A DNA stretch of 64,000 bases, taken from the NCBI GenBank assembly GCA_914767715.1, contig OU612070.1, forward strand, positions 20,510,025-20,574,024. Direction: 5' to 3'. Positions 26,301-38,196 of this stretch are shown here, one piece after another; positions within the stretch are counted from its first letter, which is position 1; each line of letters opens with the position of its first letter. The notes beneath the pieces are model-generated. The model saw only the letters and a program-made list of their open reading frames with translations. It was not told the origin of the DNA and ran no database searches. Both the position numbers and the translations under genes were made by a program. The stretch is from Membranipora membranacea (taxonomy: Eukaryota; Bryozoa; Gymnolaemata; Cheilostomatida; Membraniporidae).

Positions 26301-26617
26301 ATTTTCTTTTTCTATAAAGCCACATATTACTTACTTTCCCATTTCTAGAACATCGTCATTTATTTATGTATAACCCCCTTTTTTTTGTATTTAGTTGTGT
26401 TGTGTGTAGAGGTCAACAAGTTACTTTTTAAATACTCTGTTATCTGTAAACTTCCTAGAAAACCTCTTTAAACAAATAAACAAATAATGTAAACAAGAGG
26501 GTTGTCCTGTCCTGTTGCTTTTCTAAAGCCCAAAGCTAGTTGATCAATTTGTTTTGACAAAGTTGTGATCCCTTTATTTGATGGAAGACAACTCTGATTC
26601 ATGAATATTTATGATTA

Positions 26618-26760
26618 GGGCGGGGCTTGTGGTGAGATGAGAAGCCAATGGTGAGCTTTAATTCAGTGTTCTAACCAATCAGAGAGACTGAGATGAGTGA
26701 AAACAAACTTTTGCAAAGAAGTGAAAAGCTGTGAGTTTTCTGCAACTAAACTCAATCTTT
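26618..26760 (+). promoter_or_regulatory. putative GNMT promoter: GC box and two CCAAT boxes
   Basis: A GC box GGGCGGGGC at 26618-26626 is followed by CCAAT boxes at 26645-26649 and 26675-26679 ('ccaatcag'). It lies just upstream of a likely non-coding first exon that ends at a donor AAGG/GTAAGA. No clear TATA box is present. The arrangement resembles a classical animal proximal promoter. The transcription start is probably between 26700 and 26780, but this is inferred. Confidence 0.5.
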
Positions 26761-26897
26761 GCTTGCTAAGGACACTCAATGCACACCAAGTGATCGTCTC
26801 TCTACTCACCTACCTACTATTCATCTCACCGTTCTAGACCTGCGGTGTCAGTGACAGCAGATAACTCAACTGGTCTACAGATATCTTGAAGTTAAGG
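26760..26897 (+). other. probable non-coding first exon of GNMT (5' UTR)
   Basis: The sequence ends in 'gttaagg' followed by a consensus donor gtaaga at 26898. The matching acceptor is 'ttatttattgtag' directly before the 5' UTR piece and start codon at 27905. The 5' boundary is approximate. There is no long open frame, in keeping with a UTR exon. Confidence 0.5.
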
Positions 26898-27904
26898 GTA
26901 AGAGGTTTTTTTTGTACCTTGCTTGTCATCATTTCATTGACATGTTGAGTTGTCACTAGTAGATTATCCATACCATTCATCATACCTGACAAGTCTCCCT
27001 TTTTGGTAGGGAGGCTCCCAGTTTTTAGAGTCTTTTTCCACCCCCTCCCTATCTCCCTTTTTCCTCCCTTTTCTCAGCTTCCTTTACCCAGAATACTTTT
27101 TAAGCTTCTTTTTGCTAGGGAAACTATGTTTTTCTTACCTCAGCAGTGCATATATCTATGTAATTGCTTATTAACATTACTGCTTGTATGTAAAATCAGG
27201 TAAAATGACGCAATTCAGGATGTGAAAGCTCAAGTTTTGGCTTAGAAATATGACAAACGAGGGCTGAATTCCGCCGGTACTGCGGGACGCAGAGCCGTAT
27301 TCCGGGTATGAAGTTTGTCCGCGGAGACCTCCTGATTTTTGGGTCTACCTACTTGTCATGTATGCCATTCATCCCACTCAACCACCACAGGGCTTGCACA
27401 AACTGCCTGTAATTCTTTCTATGTCTCTGTCCTTGATCCAAATCCTTATTATGCCCATGGGATCACAACTGCCCTTTTTATTCCATCTTATCAAGGATTA
27501 CTCCTTGGTCTTATTGTTTATCTTATCTACAATATCCATTCATTGGTCATTATTATTAGTTATGCTTTTCAATAAAATAAATAATCACCTACACCCAACA
27601 ACATCTTTTTTTGAAAGTGCATAAGGGTGGTAATGTATCATCACTGGTTTGGCTACATTTAGGGCTTAAACCGATTCACCACAAGTGACAATTTTTGCAA
27701 AAAATGAGTCCGTCACTATCGCGACAAAGATAGCAAATATACTGCTGCCACCAATGGCTGGCTGACTCATGTGCGTGCAGCGTTGTAGCTTTACCATAGA
27801 TGTAGATCCCCCACTTCAACCCTCGATCTACATGGATACCATTCATATCCAATTCAAGCATTGCTCAACAATTTATTTATTGTAGATCAAGCCAAGATAT
27901 CAAA

Positions 27905-30900
27905 ATGGCTAAGGCAAATGTCGACAGTATTTTCCGTACCCGATCCCTGGGAGTACCCACTATCGGTCTGCCTGATCAGTATGCTGATGGCAGGGCAGCC
28001 AAAGTATGGGAGCTGTACATGGGAGGGAAATCCAGCCGTACTGAAACTTACAAAGAGTGGTTTATTAACACATTCAACGATAGAGGAGTGAAAACAGTCG
28101 CAGATGTTGCCTGCGGTACTGGGTGAGTGCTACGTTTGCTTCATAACGTAATGTTTCAGATTAAGAAATAGGCTGTCTCGAGCTTATCCTAATCTTCCTA
28201 TTGCGTAATGCAGTAGGAATTTGATTTTAATGAGAGATTCTGGTATACTGTCTGAGAGATCAACTAAGAGTATTCATTTTGTTGATAACAGGATTGACTC
28301 AGTTATGCTGTTAGAGGAAGGATTTAAGGTAGTCAGTTGTGATGCTAGTGACAAGATGTTGAAAGGAGCTCTGGAGGAAAGATGGAGAAGACGTAAAGAG
28401 GAGGCTTTTGACAAATGGGGTAAAATAAATGACTGCCATATCTTCACTTTCCTGTGGGTGGTTCCATAGGCGACTGTGGGTTCCATAGGCGAATTGTGTC
28501 GTTTTACAGCTGCTACATTCTCAATCTGTTTGTCAGCAGAAAGAAAGAATCTTTCTACCCTAACCTTCACTGGTCTGGCTAGAAAGTCATAAACAAATCA
28601 GGTGAAATATAAAGTCTAGTTTGACTTCCATAGCAGATCTGCCGTGCTAGATGAAAGGCTAGGTATTTTTGATAACTCTCCGCTTCAATGCATCTCCCTT
28701 TTCTCTGCTAGCTCCTATCATTTAAACTCCACATTACAGTCATTTTAAACATTAAGGGCGCCTGCTACCCTGACAGCCCCTCTCAGTATGTCAAGCTGAG
28801 GGAAGGTCATTTAATCATGACTGAATGCAGAATATTGGACATGACTGATGCACATAGTCGCTCTGCTTCCAATTTGATATTTTAGAATAATGTAAAACTT
28901 GTTGATACTCTGCTGCTTGCCATCTCCTACTCTACTAACTTGCTATACCATATCAGCACTAATCTGAAATCTACAGTTAATTGTCTGTTTCTTTTTATTC
29001 ATTGAAAATAATCAATTAATGTATTGAAGCAGAAGGTAAAACCATTCAGTTGGTAGAACAAATATTTATGCTCTGAATTCCTATCTATTCCAATCTCAGT
29101 TATTTTGTGGTCTTTTTTTATTGGTTGTGACCTACAGTGTGTTAAATTTTTATTCAAAATGAATTATGGAAAATTTTAGTTTTTTGATTTTCACTTTTAG
29201 CTCAAGTTAATCATTGGTTTTGTTACAGTTATCAAAGAAGCTAACTGGTTGACTTTAGAAGAAGATTTAGAGAGTGATGACGATGTGACCGATAAGACAT
29301 TTGACTCAGTTATATGCTGTGGAAACTCCTTCGCTCACTTACCAGATTTTGAAGGTACAGTTTGGTAAACATATCTGCGGTTTGGTAAACATATTTGCTG
29401 TTAAATTTTAATTATATACAATGAAGCACATGTGCTCTACCCAAGACTAGCCACAATCCACGCAAAGCCAAACCACGTATATAACAGTGGCTTCATGAGG
29501 TCAGCAAACAAGTTGTTTATCGGATAATGACCCTAGAACTTGTGCCCTAAACTCAGCTAAGCCTGGTTTGAGGATTTCATTCATTCGGAGGCCCTAAATT
29601 CACAATCTTATATAGTCAATCAGGCTAAAGTAGTTGCATTTTGTGACCCTACACTGCCAACAAGCTTGGTTTTAGGATTTCCTTTCAATGCTGCCCCAAA
29701 TCCACAATCCTACGAAGCCATTCACAGAAAGTTGGTCACAGCAATGCATCAAGTCCCTAAGTTATCAGCTCGCGACCTAATTGTTATGTAATAATCATAC
29801 ATCGATCTTGTAAAGCTGCAAAACATAACAAGCAAATCCTGATTTCTAGGAAGACTACGTGATTCCTAGAAATGCCAATTGTTACATAACAAGTAGCACA
29901 CTTTACACAAGGGGTAGGACTAGGGGTTGCTTTAGATAAGAAGCTAAATGGGAGTGCACTTTTGTAAGGGCAACATTTGGAACTTCTGCCGCAAGAGCAA
30001 ATTTACAATAATTTGGCACGCTGCCAAAATGCTGAAAGGCAAATAGGAGCAATATTTTGGCAGATGGTCAATTGTTACACTTCACCATAAAGTAAGACTG
30101 TGTGATAAAATTTTACATACTGACCTTATATCTCAGACTTTAGACTTGGTTACAGTTTCAGATTGACATGGTTATTATATAATGACAATAAAACTTATCA
30201 GCGCCGGGTATTTTGGAAAATTTAATGTTATATTTGTTAGAGTTCACCACCCTCCTTCCTGCCTCCCCTCTCGCAGACATGATTTTATGTATGACATCAT
30301 AAGCACCTCACGAGGGCATCTCACAGCTGTGCTGCTAAATCATCCAGGGCATCAGCAAAGCTGGGTTCCAACATACAAGACGGGTGTCTCCATATATGAT
30401 AAGATTTGTGGCAGATATATAAGTGTTTGTATTATCGAGATGATTTACTTAACACCAGTTGATACCGGTTTTAGGGGGAGTTATCAGTAGCATGTCGGTC
30501 AAGAAGTCAATCTGTGGTTTTTGTTTCTGACTTATATACATATAAGGCAGTTCCATCCAGTTTGGAAAACCGCTACACATGCATCCTGGTCAAAAATATA
30601 ACACACAAATAAGCACATAGTTCTGAAATAACCACACTGCAATAAGTCTGACACTGAAATGTTTGGTCACACAAGTGTTCTGACATTATTTCTGTGCTGG
30701 GTATTTCTGACATTATTGGATCAATTTCCAGTGTGATCTTCTGCCATGCTCAACACGATGGAAACCAGAAATTGATGGCAATCAGAGATCACAGGATAAT
30801 TTTGCTTACATTGAGCAAAAATGGCAGGGATTAGCACAACAAACACTTAACTAAAGCATCCATAAATTTTCATTGGATTTTTAGGCATTTGCATCTCTTG

Positions 30901-33289
30901 CAAGCACTTTTACTAAAACAACCATAAATTTTCATTAGGATTTTTAGGTATTTGCATCTCTTGCAAGCACTTTTACTAAAAGAACCATAAATTTTCATTA
31001 GGATTTTTAGGTGTTTGCGTCTCCTTTTTTGGACAACAATACCAAAAAATAATTAGAGCTGTTTTTAAACACGACAATTTTGGTGTTGTGTACAACACAT
31101 TGATGATGATTGAATCTCACACTTTCAAGAACAGGTTTTCTAGGTCAGATTGTGCAGGCATTTATTTCGTTAAAGTTAAAAAATGATAGAAAGCAGAATA
31201 TACGAATGGAAATCTTATAGTGCTATCACCTGGTCTTATAATAGTAGTGTTTGTTTTCAGGAGGACAACTTAAACAGAAGATAGCAATACAACAATTCTA
31301 CTCTCTACTGAAGCCAGGCGGTATTCTATTTATCGATCACAGGAACTATGATGCTATCTTAGATACCGGTAATGCACCACCAGGACCAAATGTTTATTAT
31401 CAGGTTAGTCTGCTAAAGGAGTCCCTCTAACTCCGTGGTTTGCTCAGCAAGAGAGAGGGAAGATTGATCCTCTCTGCTTAAGTTATCTCCCCAGTATAGC
31501 AAAACGCAACATCGAACTTGGTGTAATCAATGGACCCATTGGCTCAAATCTATGAGAGTTAGTTCTCAATGAAGAGAAACTCTCTTATCTTTTGTGGCCG
31601 TCCCGGATTGAGTTCATTTTTGTTTTGGTTTGCAACCTTAGATAGCAAAATATGACATTGCCTGCAAGGTTCTCCATATGATAACATTTATTCAGTATTA
31701 TACTGAAATAAGACAGAGGCAACAGCCAATTCAGATTTTATCTGAGATTGCAGATCAGATTCAAAACTAAAGTTGATAACTGTCATCCCTTGAATGGAAG
31801 AGACTCTGGGTCAAATCAGGATGTAAAGCAGATAACTTTTTGGAAGCTTGTCAGGGAGAGCCTGTCTAGTTTCAGAATTCCGACTCACAATGTCATGACA
31901 ATGCCACTGTGGGTCCGGAAAGCAAGACACTGACATCAAGTCTACACTATTATCATGTGTATCTCTGATCGTTAGAGTCAATTTAGTATCAGTACTTAAC
32001 ATGTACCCACCCCCAGTTAGTAAAATTAAACTCTGGTCATCACACCAAGTTCCTTGTGATGGTACTCATGCTAAGTGAATTAGTTCACTCTCTTTTGATC
32101 AGAGATACACATGCAATAGTATATCACAGGATCGGTGTTGGAAAGCAAGGCAATGACAGCCTGACTTTGGCAAGCTCAACAAGCAAACACACTGAAGTAT
32201 CTAACCTACTCACAAGGACTTATATGTTTTGTTTGTAGGGCAAGTTTGTCAAGGATATTAAGTGCTCCAATCTCTATGTAAATGGTGCGCCATCGCTGAC
32301 TACATTCGACTATGAGATGGACATCAACAGCGTGAACCCAGAAGATCTCGCTAAACTTAAAATAGATCCAGAGGAGAGAGTGTAAGTATAATATAACACT
32401 TGACTCTGTATGTAGTTTGGTAGGGTATGTTAACATCATTCCCGAAACGCATCAATAATTAAGAATTCCCAGGTATAGAAATCCAGGTAAGGAAGGTCAG
32501 GTCAATGTCATTATGCCAGCATTAACCTGATCCCACTGGAATTCAAGGAAATTGCATTGTGGGAACCTAATATGCGAATTCGCAGAGAAATGACGATGTT
32601 AAACATTCTAGGGATGCTGTATCAATTTCTCAAGACAGTCGCATAGTAAGCAGGGTTCGATATCTAAGCAGCAAACTTTGATAGAAACAATTAGATCATA
32701 TATGACCCCATCGGCCTGCATTCTGAGTTGTCCCTTCCTCTTACTAGTAGAATGGGAACACTTGGAGTGCGGGCCAGGTGGATCAAACTTGATCTTAGAA
32801 GCGACCAAATGGAGACAGCGTGAAGTTATTATTGTTGACTAATGTTTTGTCTATGAATGAGACTCTTGATAGAAACTACTGCTTCGGCTGCATAACAATG
32901 CCGACAAGAGCTCTTTAAAACATCTGTTTCTTGTTGTGGGGAGATTTGGCTAATGATGTAACAACATCTCACACCCTATATGACGTGTTAAGAAATGAAA
33001 AGATGAGTTCTAGTTTGGTACAAAATAAGTGAATAAGTGAAGGCAAGGAGAAGTATGGATGAGTCGTGTTTTTTTAACCTTTCGCCAACTTACTATTCTG
33101 TTCTTTCATTGCAGATCATGGAAATTCCGCCTTTCCTACTACCCTCATAGATTGGAGGCTTTCAAAAACCTTCTGCAATCCGTCTTTGGAGAGGATGCAG
33201 AACATCAGATCTACGCAGATTTTGTACCTCTCAGTAAAAGCTCCGGTGTTCCTGCATACTACATGCATGTCATCAAGAGAAAAGCTTAG
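27905..33289 (+). CDS. GNMT: glycine N-methyltransferase
   Basis: Six coding exons: 27905-28122, 28292-28419, 29229-29354, 31261-31403, 32239-32381 and 33115-33289. Phases are consistent and give 310 residues; mammalian GNMT has about 295. GNMT transfers the methyl group of S-adenosylmethionine to glycine, making sarcosine and adjusting the SAM/SAH ratio; the mammalian enzyme is a cytosolic homotetramer. Visible signatures: N-terminal '[10 protein letters not shown]' and 'GLPDQYADG', SAM motif I 'DVACGTG' (67-73), 'DASDKM' (90-95), 'GNSFAHLPD', 'LFIDHRNYD' (180-188) and C-terminal 'KFRLSYYPH'. The start ATG (aaaATGG) directly precedes the conserved '[11 protein letters not shown]' and follows a good acceptor. 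Residue 20, aligned with the cooperativity glutamate of rat GNMT, is Ile. An insert of about 10-15 residues ('[14 protein letters not shown]') lengthens the C-terminal part. The gene is otherwise intact. Confidence 0.96.
30851..31021. repeat. 62-63-bp tandem repeat, ~2.7 copies, in GNMT intron
   Basis: The unit 'cataaattttcatta(g)gattttt' plus 'aggtatttgcatctcttgc' plus 'aagcacttttactaaaa' begins at about 30861, 30923 and 30986. The copies are nearly identical, so the expansion is recent. It lies in the intron between coding exons 3 and 4. Confidence 0.9.
31927..32140. mobile_element. MITE family B, copy 1 (GNMT intron)
   Basis: The left end is 'acactgacatc' and the arm 'catgtgtatctctgatc' is followed by the inverted partner 'gatcagagatacacatg' near the right end. 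It is flanked by a direct duplication of about 9-10 bp, GGAAAGCAAG, at 31917-31926 and 32140-32149. Related copies lie at 51286-51490 and 54417-54621, with a fragment at 47322-47380. There is no coding capacity. Confidence 0.8.
32708..32800. repeat. degraded inverted-repeat family A copy
   Basis: Contains 'cggcctgcattctgag' and, at the other end, 'ggatcaaacttgatc', as in the better copies at 54031 and 21506. Strongly diverged, in the last intron of GNMT. Confidence 0.35.
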
Positions 33290-33617
33290 CCTTGATGGGT
33301 CACCCGGCCGCATCCTGATGCCATTATTGTAGATTTGCTCATAACGCCACGATGGCTACGTATACTGTTCCATGTTCAGTGGTTCCTTTTCTACCTGATA
33401 TAATTTTGTCAGTCATTTTCTAGCACCTTTCAGATATTTCCTTTGCAGCTATTGTGTACCAAAGAATTCAATGATTCCAAAATATTTTTCCTGATTAGAT
33501 GCAGTTAGTTTGCATTTACCTGTTTCCTCTCCCCACAAGGAGACTATGAAATTAAACTGTTGGTAGATTTTTTACTGTTAATTTCTAACACATTATTTCA
33601 CTACTTGTATTTACTTT

Positions 33618-33623
33618 AATAAA
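33618..33623 (+). terminator. polyadenylation signal of GNMT
   Basis: AATAAA 329 nt after the GNMT stop codon, the first AATAAA downstream of it. Confidence 0.6.
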
Positions 33624-35468
33624 CCTAAAATACATTGTTATATACTATTACGATAATGATATGAATGATGAGTGAGTTGGTATGGTGCTCCACAGTCGTG
33701 TAAAATTTGCTAGGAACGTGAATAAAAATCACCCAATTCAAATTCGGGTGTTAACAGTGGCGCGTCAATGACTTATTTGCGGCTGATTTGATGAAAGAGT
33801 CAAAGTACTATCCCACTCCTTGATGTGATACATTGTATGTACTTGTCTCAGCAGTGACTTAAATTGGTACAGAAATGGATTTGTACTGGAGGGAGGAGAA
33901 AGAGCTTATTTTGTAAAATTATGCTAGGACAAAAAATATCTCATCAATTGCTGCTCCCAGTGAGTTATGGTAACAAGTACAAGGCAGTCTCATGGGAGCT
34001 CAGCTGCTTTGCAGTCATACTTATGACTATGATTTTTCGGAGTGCAATCATTGAACAAAAGCTGTCATTCAAGTTCACACCATAACCTCATTCAATAGTT
34101 AGGAGTTATCTTCTTAATATGTGTGGGAGGACAACAATCTGTCAGTTCTATAATAATGTGACAACTAGGTTTCTATTCCCAATAGAAGATCAGTCTCCTA
34201 CTCCCAAATTCTTACAACAAATATGATCCAAATATTGGAACCTTGGTTAGCGTATGACCCTAGATTCAATGTGATGACCCTCTTCAGTGTCAGTTTTGTT
34301 GAATGTGGCTTTATGATTTGGTTTTATAGTTTGTGGGCCAAGAATGTTTTTTTTAACAGGGCAAGTCTCAAGCTTGACCATATTCATCACAAGATTACAC
34401 CAATGAACTCCCTCTTCAGGAGATCATTGATTATATCATATCTGTCATATATGTCACACGGACTATTTCATTTTGGATTCCATAAAAACAGTGTTGTTTG
34501 TGCACAAATCGTATATTTCAGAGCTCGGACACAAAACTATATGCCTTTAACCAAGGAGGTTAAGAAATTGACTTTTACTACTTTCATCCAATTATGATTT
34601 TGAAAATTTAATTTATTCTGCGGTATAAAGATTGCTCGCTGTACTTGGTAAATTGGATGGTTGTTGTTTGCTAAAAGCAAGTCAAACACAATGCTGCTAA
34701 AGATATATTTATGAAAAAATTCAAAGGCTGACTACATTCTACAATGCTCATTTTATATTTTTGTCGATAAAATATTGTGTTTGCATGAAACTAACTATTT
34801 AACTGCATGTTTTATTTTGTGAGCATGGGCCAGCTTACAAAATAAAAGTTTGTGTATACTTATATCCTGCAAAGCGATATGCTTGGCAAACCACGGCAAA
34901 GAAGTGTGCAGTAAGGACATACAATCAACCAGACCAGAAAAGGTTAAAGGGAAAAGGTTAAGGTAAAAGTTAGAATACTTCTGCAATTCCTTTTAATCTC
35001 AGTTACAGTAGAAAAAGAAAATATTAGATAATAAGTCGGTTGACCATCAGTGTGACAAGAGGGTTTAGTAGACAGCAGGGTTTGTGACCATTTGTGAGTT
35101 GTATTAAAAGTATAACAAAAAAATGGCGTGCGTTCAGCTTATTATAAAATGTATTAATAAGCTGTCGACGGGGTCGAAACATTCACAGTGAACAATAAGG
35201 CTACTCCTGACATCTGATGATTTAATTACATCAAATCATGCAACAAAGGTAGTTTATCTCCAACAGTTGAAAATTCTCACATGCTGGAACCAAAAATGAA
35301 GTCCCTTCAGTCTATCATATCAAAAATTTAAACGCAAGCATCAATCTGGCTTGAAAACTTAAACCTTCTGAAATATTTGTGATGGTCGGTATTATGTGAA
35401 ATATATCAATTATATGTTTGATTTAATTAATTCTGATATCATCAAAAAAACAACCACAATTCTTCAGC
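33624..35468. other. intergenic between GNMT and first cyclase-family gene
   Basis: Low-complexity AT-rich sequence. A 124-codon open frame at 34223-34597 (+) has no recognisable motif and no splice or promoter support. An ATTAAA on the minus strand at 35422-35427, 42 nt after the stop codon of the neighbouring minus-strand gene, may be its poly(A) signal. The facing genes are convergent. Confidence 0.5.
35422..35427 (-). terminator. possible polyadenylation signal (ATTAAA) of first cyclase-family gene
   Basis: Minus-strand ATTAAA 42 nt beyond the TAA of the gene ending at 35469. Variant hexamer, so moderate support only. Confidence 0.35.
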
Positions 35469-38196
35469 TTACAGTATGAAAAAATTTGCAGTCCAAGCTA
35501 TAACAATCAGCCCTGTAATACTCAATGAGATGCTGGAGGCAGCACCTGTCACTACATCATTGACCAGAGCGAGCAGTCTGGCAGGACCTCCAGTACCGTA
35601 CTCTGTCTTAATAACACCCACTGTCAGTGTTGTATCTGAAATTGGGATATATTTTGTTGAACAGCTTTTAGAGTTGGTCATTGCTGAAAGCCCATCCAGA
35701 ATGTATTTACAGGTTGGTTTTTTAACATTTTTGAATGGAATTAGCAAGCAATAGTAATTTAACAAGTCCGATAAGACAAATTAATTTTACAAGTTGAAAT
35801 TGATAAGACAGTATTTGGATGAAATTAGTAGTGACTAAGACAGGTAGAGTTTTGTAAACTAGTACTATGATTTATTTTACAAAAACACAATAAAGTTATA
35901 AATAAAAACAAATCTGTCATATCTATTACCTCCTCCGCCAGCAGGGAGACTTCCCAGTTCTCCTACATTCTCCAGCAGCCAGATATTCCTCGTGAGAAGA
36001 TAAACATGTACTCCAAAGTCCGCAGAGGACCCCATGTCAGCCGAGGCGCATTGAGAGCCAAATCCTTAACATATATCATATCATTAGGCCATTTATATAC
36101 AGTATATCTTAGTGGATGGGCGGTTGCCATAAATTATCTACGAGGTGATCAACCAATAAACTAAGCTTAGGTCAACGCACTTCTCAAGACAAGGGTAGGG
36201 CACTATGCTCAGACTGGAGATATTTATGGCCTGGGATAGAAAATCTAGTGTGAAAATCTAAAATTTAAAAAACACCAGATACACATTAGTTACCTGAAAT
36301 TCCTCTGTCAGCCAGAGCTTTGGCTCCCTCTAAACCAATACCAGGAAAGATGAATTTAGTCGGGTCTTTGATAAAAGATGTTCCAAAGTACTTCTCAGGA
36401 TCATCCGAGTGTTTAGCCCAATCAAAGTCTAGTAATACCTGTTACCCATAAAGCAAAATAGCTACTGTGTGCTTTTACTACTGGCTAAATTCTGAACACA
36501 TAAATATTTACATATGTTTACGCAATGCCAGGGTATTTTTAAGAATAAAATACAATTGTCAAGCTGTGAAATGTAATTTGGATCAGCCGGCTGTTCTGCC
36601 ATACCTGTTAGTACAATGGCAAGCAATGTGAAATCTTTACTAATAACACCAACTGCAATTATTTCAACGTCAATTCAATGTCATTAAATTAATTAATTGA
36701 TTTATTTCTATTTATTTATTTTATTCTTACTATGCCACCTGGCTGTATCCTGCCATAAATTTCCTCGTACTCTTCAATGTCATCCACAGTCACTTCGTAA
36801 TCTGGGTTCTCCTCAGCTTTATGTGCAAGATCAAGGACGTGCAGACGTCCTACCAACCTGCGACAAGGATAAGATCTGTAGAGGGGATGGATTCGCAGGG
36901 TAATTTTTATAATATTTATTAAGACTCATCCGGGGCTTTCAGAAAATTGCTGTTGGATAGTTTTTTGCAGGAACGAGGAGCACACTGCTCTCTACACGGT
37001 AGTGACAGTGCCACAAACTGACCCAACTGAGCTATTTACATTTTGTCTATAGACATTAACTTTTTCCCAGTGCTGCTGGGGTGACTCTTCAGTTTGAGAA
37101 CTCAAGCATATTTGGATTAATCTGAATTGATTGGTTGCGCTAATAGATAGTGTTTTACTGCTTTTCAGTGAATGATTCCGGAACAGATAAGCCTAAATGA
37201 ATTCCAAAACAGCTAGGAACTTGAAAAGTCTGGCTTGTTCCAATTAAAGGATCCCAAAGTTGGCAACGCTGTTTCTGAATCTGACCTTTCAGGTGGTATT
37301 TCGTGATTGTACCACTGGTCTGAATCAGGTTTCAAGAAGTGCACTGGGGCGTCCATATGCGTCCCTGTGTGCTCAGCATAGAGCAGTTTGTTAGCAACGG
37401 CAAACATTCCTCCTCCCAGCGACATATTGAGGTTGTTTGTCCTTGTGAAGCTAGTATCTGCAATAAAGAATAAGCTTAGATAGTGAACAAAGATAAGTAA
37501 TAATAAGGTGTGTCATATGCAAAAAATACAGTAGATTTTTTTTTGTTCAAACAACTTGGAACAACTAGTAAGAATAAGTGCTTGTGTTCCTTCTAGTGGC
37601 AGAGAGCTAATATTTCTTAGATTTAGAAGCAAATTCTTCATATTAAACTCGTCTCCAAGTGAATTCCTGAAAATTGCATTGTGGGATAGTGTTTCACTTT
37701 ACATATATGAATGGTCCGCATAAAATAATTAAAAAAATCTGGACGTTACTTACTAAACAAGGGATAATAATATGAATCTTCATTCAGAGTATGTGATAGA
37801 TCTACCACTCTAGTATAACCAGACACCTTAGTAAGTACCGTACATGCTAGAGCAGCTAGAAGGCTTACGACGACCTGTAACAGGTAAAAACTGCGTGTGA
37901 TAACAGAGCATTATGCGTAAGGTGGAATCAACATTACGGTCTCCGTGAGAGAATTACATTAAAACAACTGTCACCAAGATATGCATCAAGGTTCCAGATC
38001 TTGTTGATTTTACTCGCCAGTCATGCGAGTTCGATAAACATTAGATGCAATAGCAAACTTGCTTCCAGGGCCTTTGAGTATTCTGGGTACCTGTACCTGT
38101 ACTCTGATAATACAATTTTTGCTGAGACAAACTGTACGCAGTTTCGTTGCACATACTATTGGCAGCAAATGCAATAACTAATTTACTTACCTTCAT
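35469..38196 (-). CDS. secreted cyclase-family hydrolase, KynB-type kynurenine formamidase-like (paralogue 1)
   Basis: Seven coding exons on the minus strand: 38191-38196, 37754-37874, 37286-37457, 36731-36857, 36294-36438, 35930-36064 and 35469-35635. They give 290 residues plus TAA. Exon 1 encodes only Met-Lys; the next begins 'VVVSLLAALACTVLTKVSG', completing a signal peptide, followed by 'YTRVVDLSHTLNED'. The metal-site motif of the cyclase family (PF04199), HxGTHxDxPxHF, is present as HTGTHMDAPVHF, residues 72-83. Later family blocks are 'VLLDFDWAKHS', 'GFGSQ', 'NIWLLENV' and 'DTTLTVGVI'. The C-terminus is hydrophobic ('SITGLIVIAWTANFFIL'), suggesting a GPI or membrane anchor. Relatives hydrolyse N-formylkynurenine, isatin or similar amides; the substrate here is unknown. 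The donor of exon 3 (gtcaga) is weak. The gene is paired with the paralogue at 45352-49628. Confidence 0.9.

Larger units (their letters stand above)
25430..26487 (+). mobile_element. decayed non-LTR retrotransposon (LINE) 3' end, CR1/L2/Jockey-like
   Basis: Excluding the SINE inserted in it, the sequence encodes the end of a LINE reverse-transcriptase polyprotein. Recognisable parts are 'NNVVYLLSKLKKYM' before the insertion, 'TYKILVRPILEYCSSIY' after it, and further on 'LLNLPALKSRR' and 'YKFTHKKIF'. Several stops and frameshifts follow. The 3' UTR ends in an (AAACAAATA)n-like tail at about 26470-26487, typical of CR1/L2-type elements. The upstream catalytic domain was not recognised, so the copy is 5'-truncated and dead. 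The left border is uncertain. Confidence 0.75.
20282..26600. other. intergenic region rich in mobile-element remnants
   Basis: Holds the 3' UTR of the SEC14-like gene, a degenerate inverted repeat near 21506-21602, the 688-bp fold-back element at 22878-23565 and the LINE/SINE composite at 25430-26487, each listed separately. No gene was recognised. The overlapping ORFs at 21.3-21.9 kb on both strands show no conserved motif. Confidence 0.6.

Noticed and set aside
34223-34597. 124-codon plus-strand open frame
   Set aside because: One of the longest chance ORFs, but the translation has no motif, no codon bias toward GC at silent sites, no promoter context and no splice partners.
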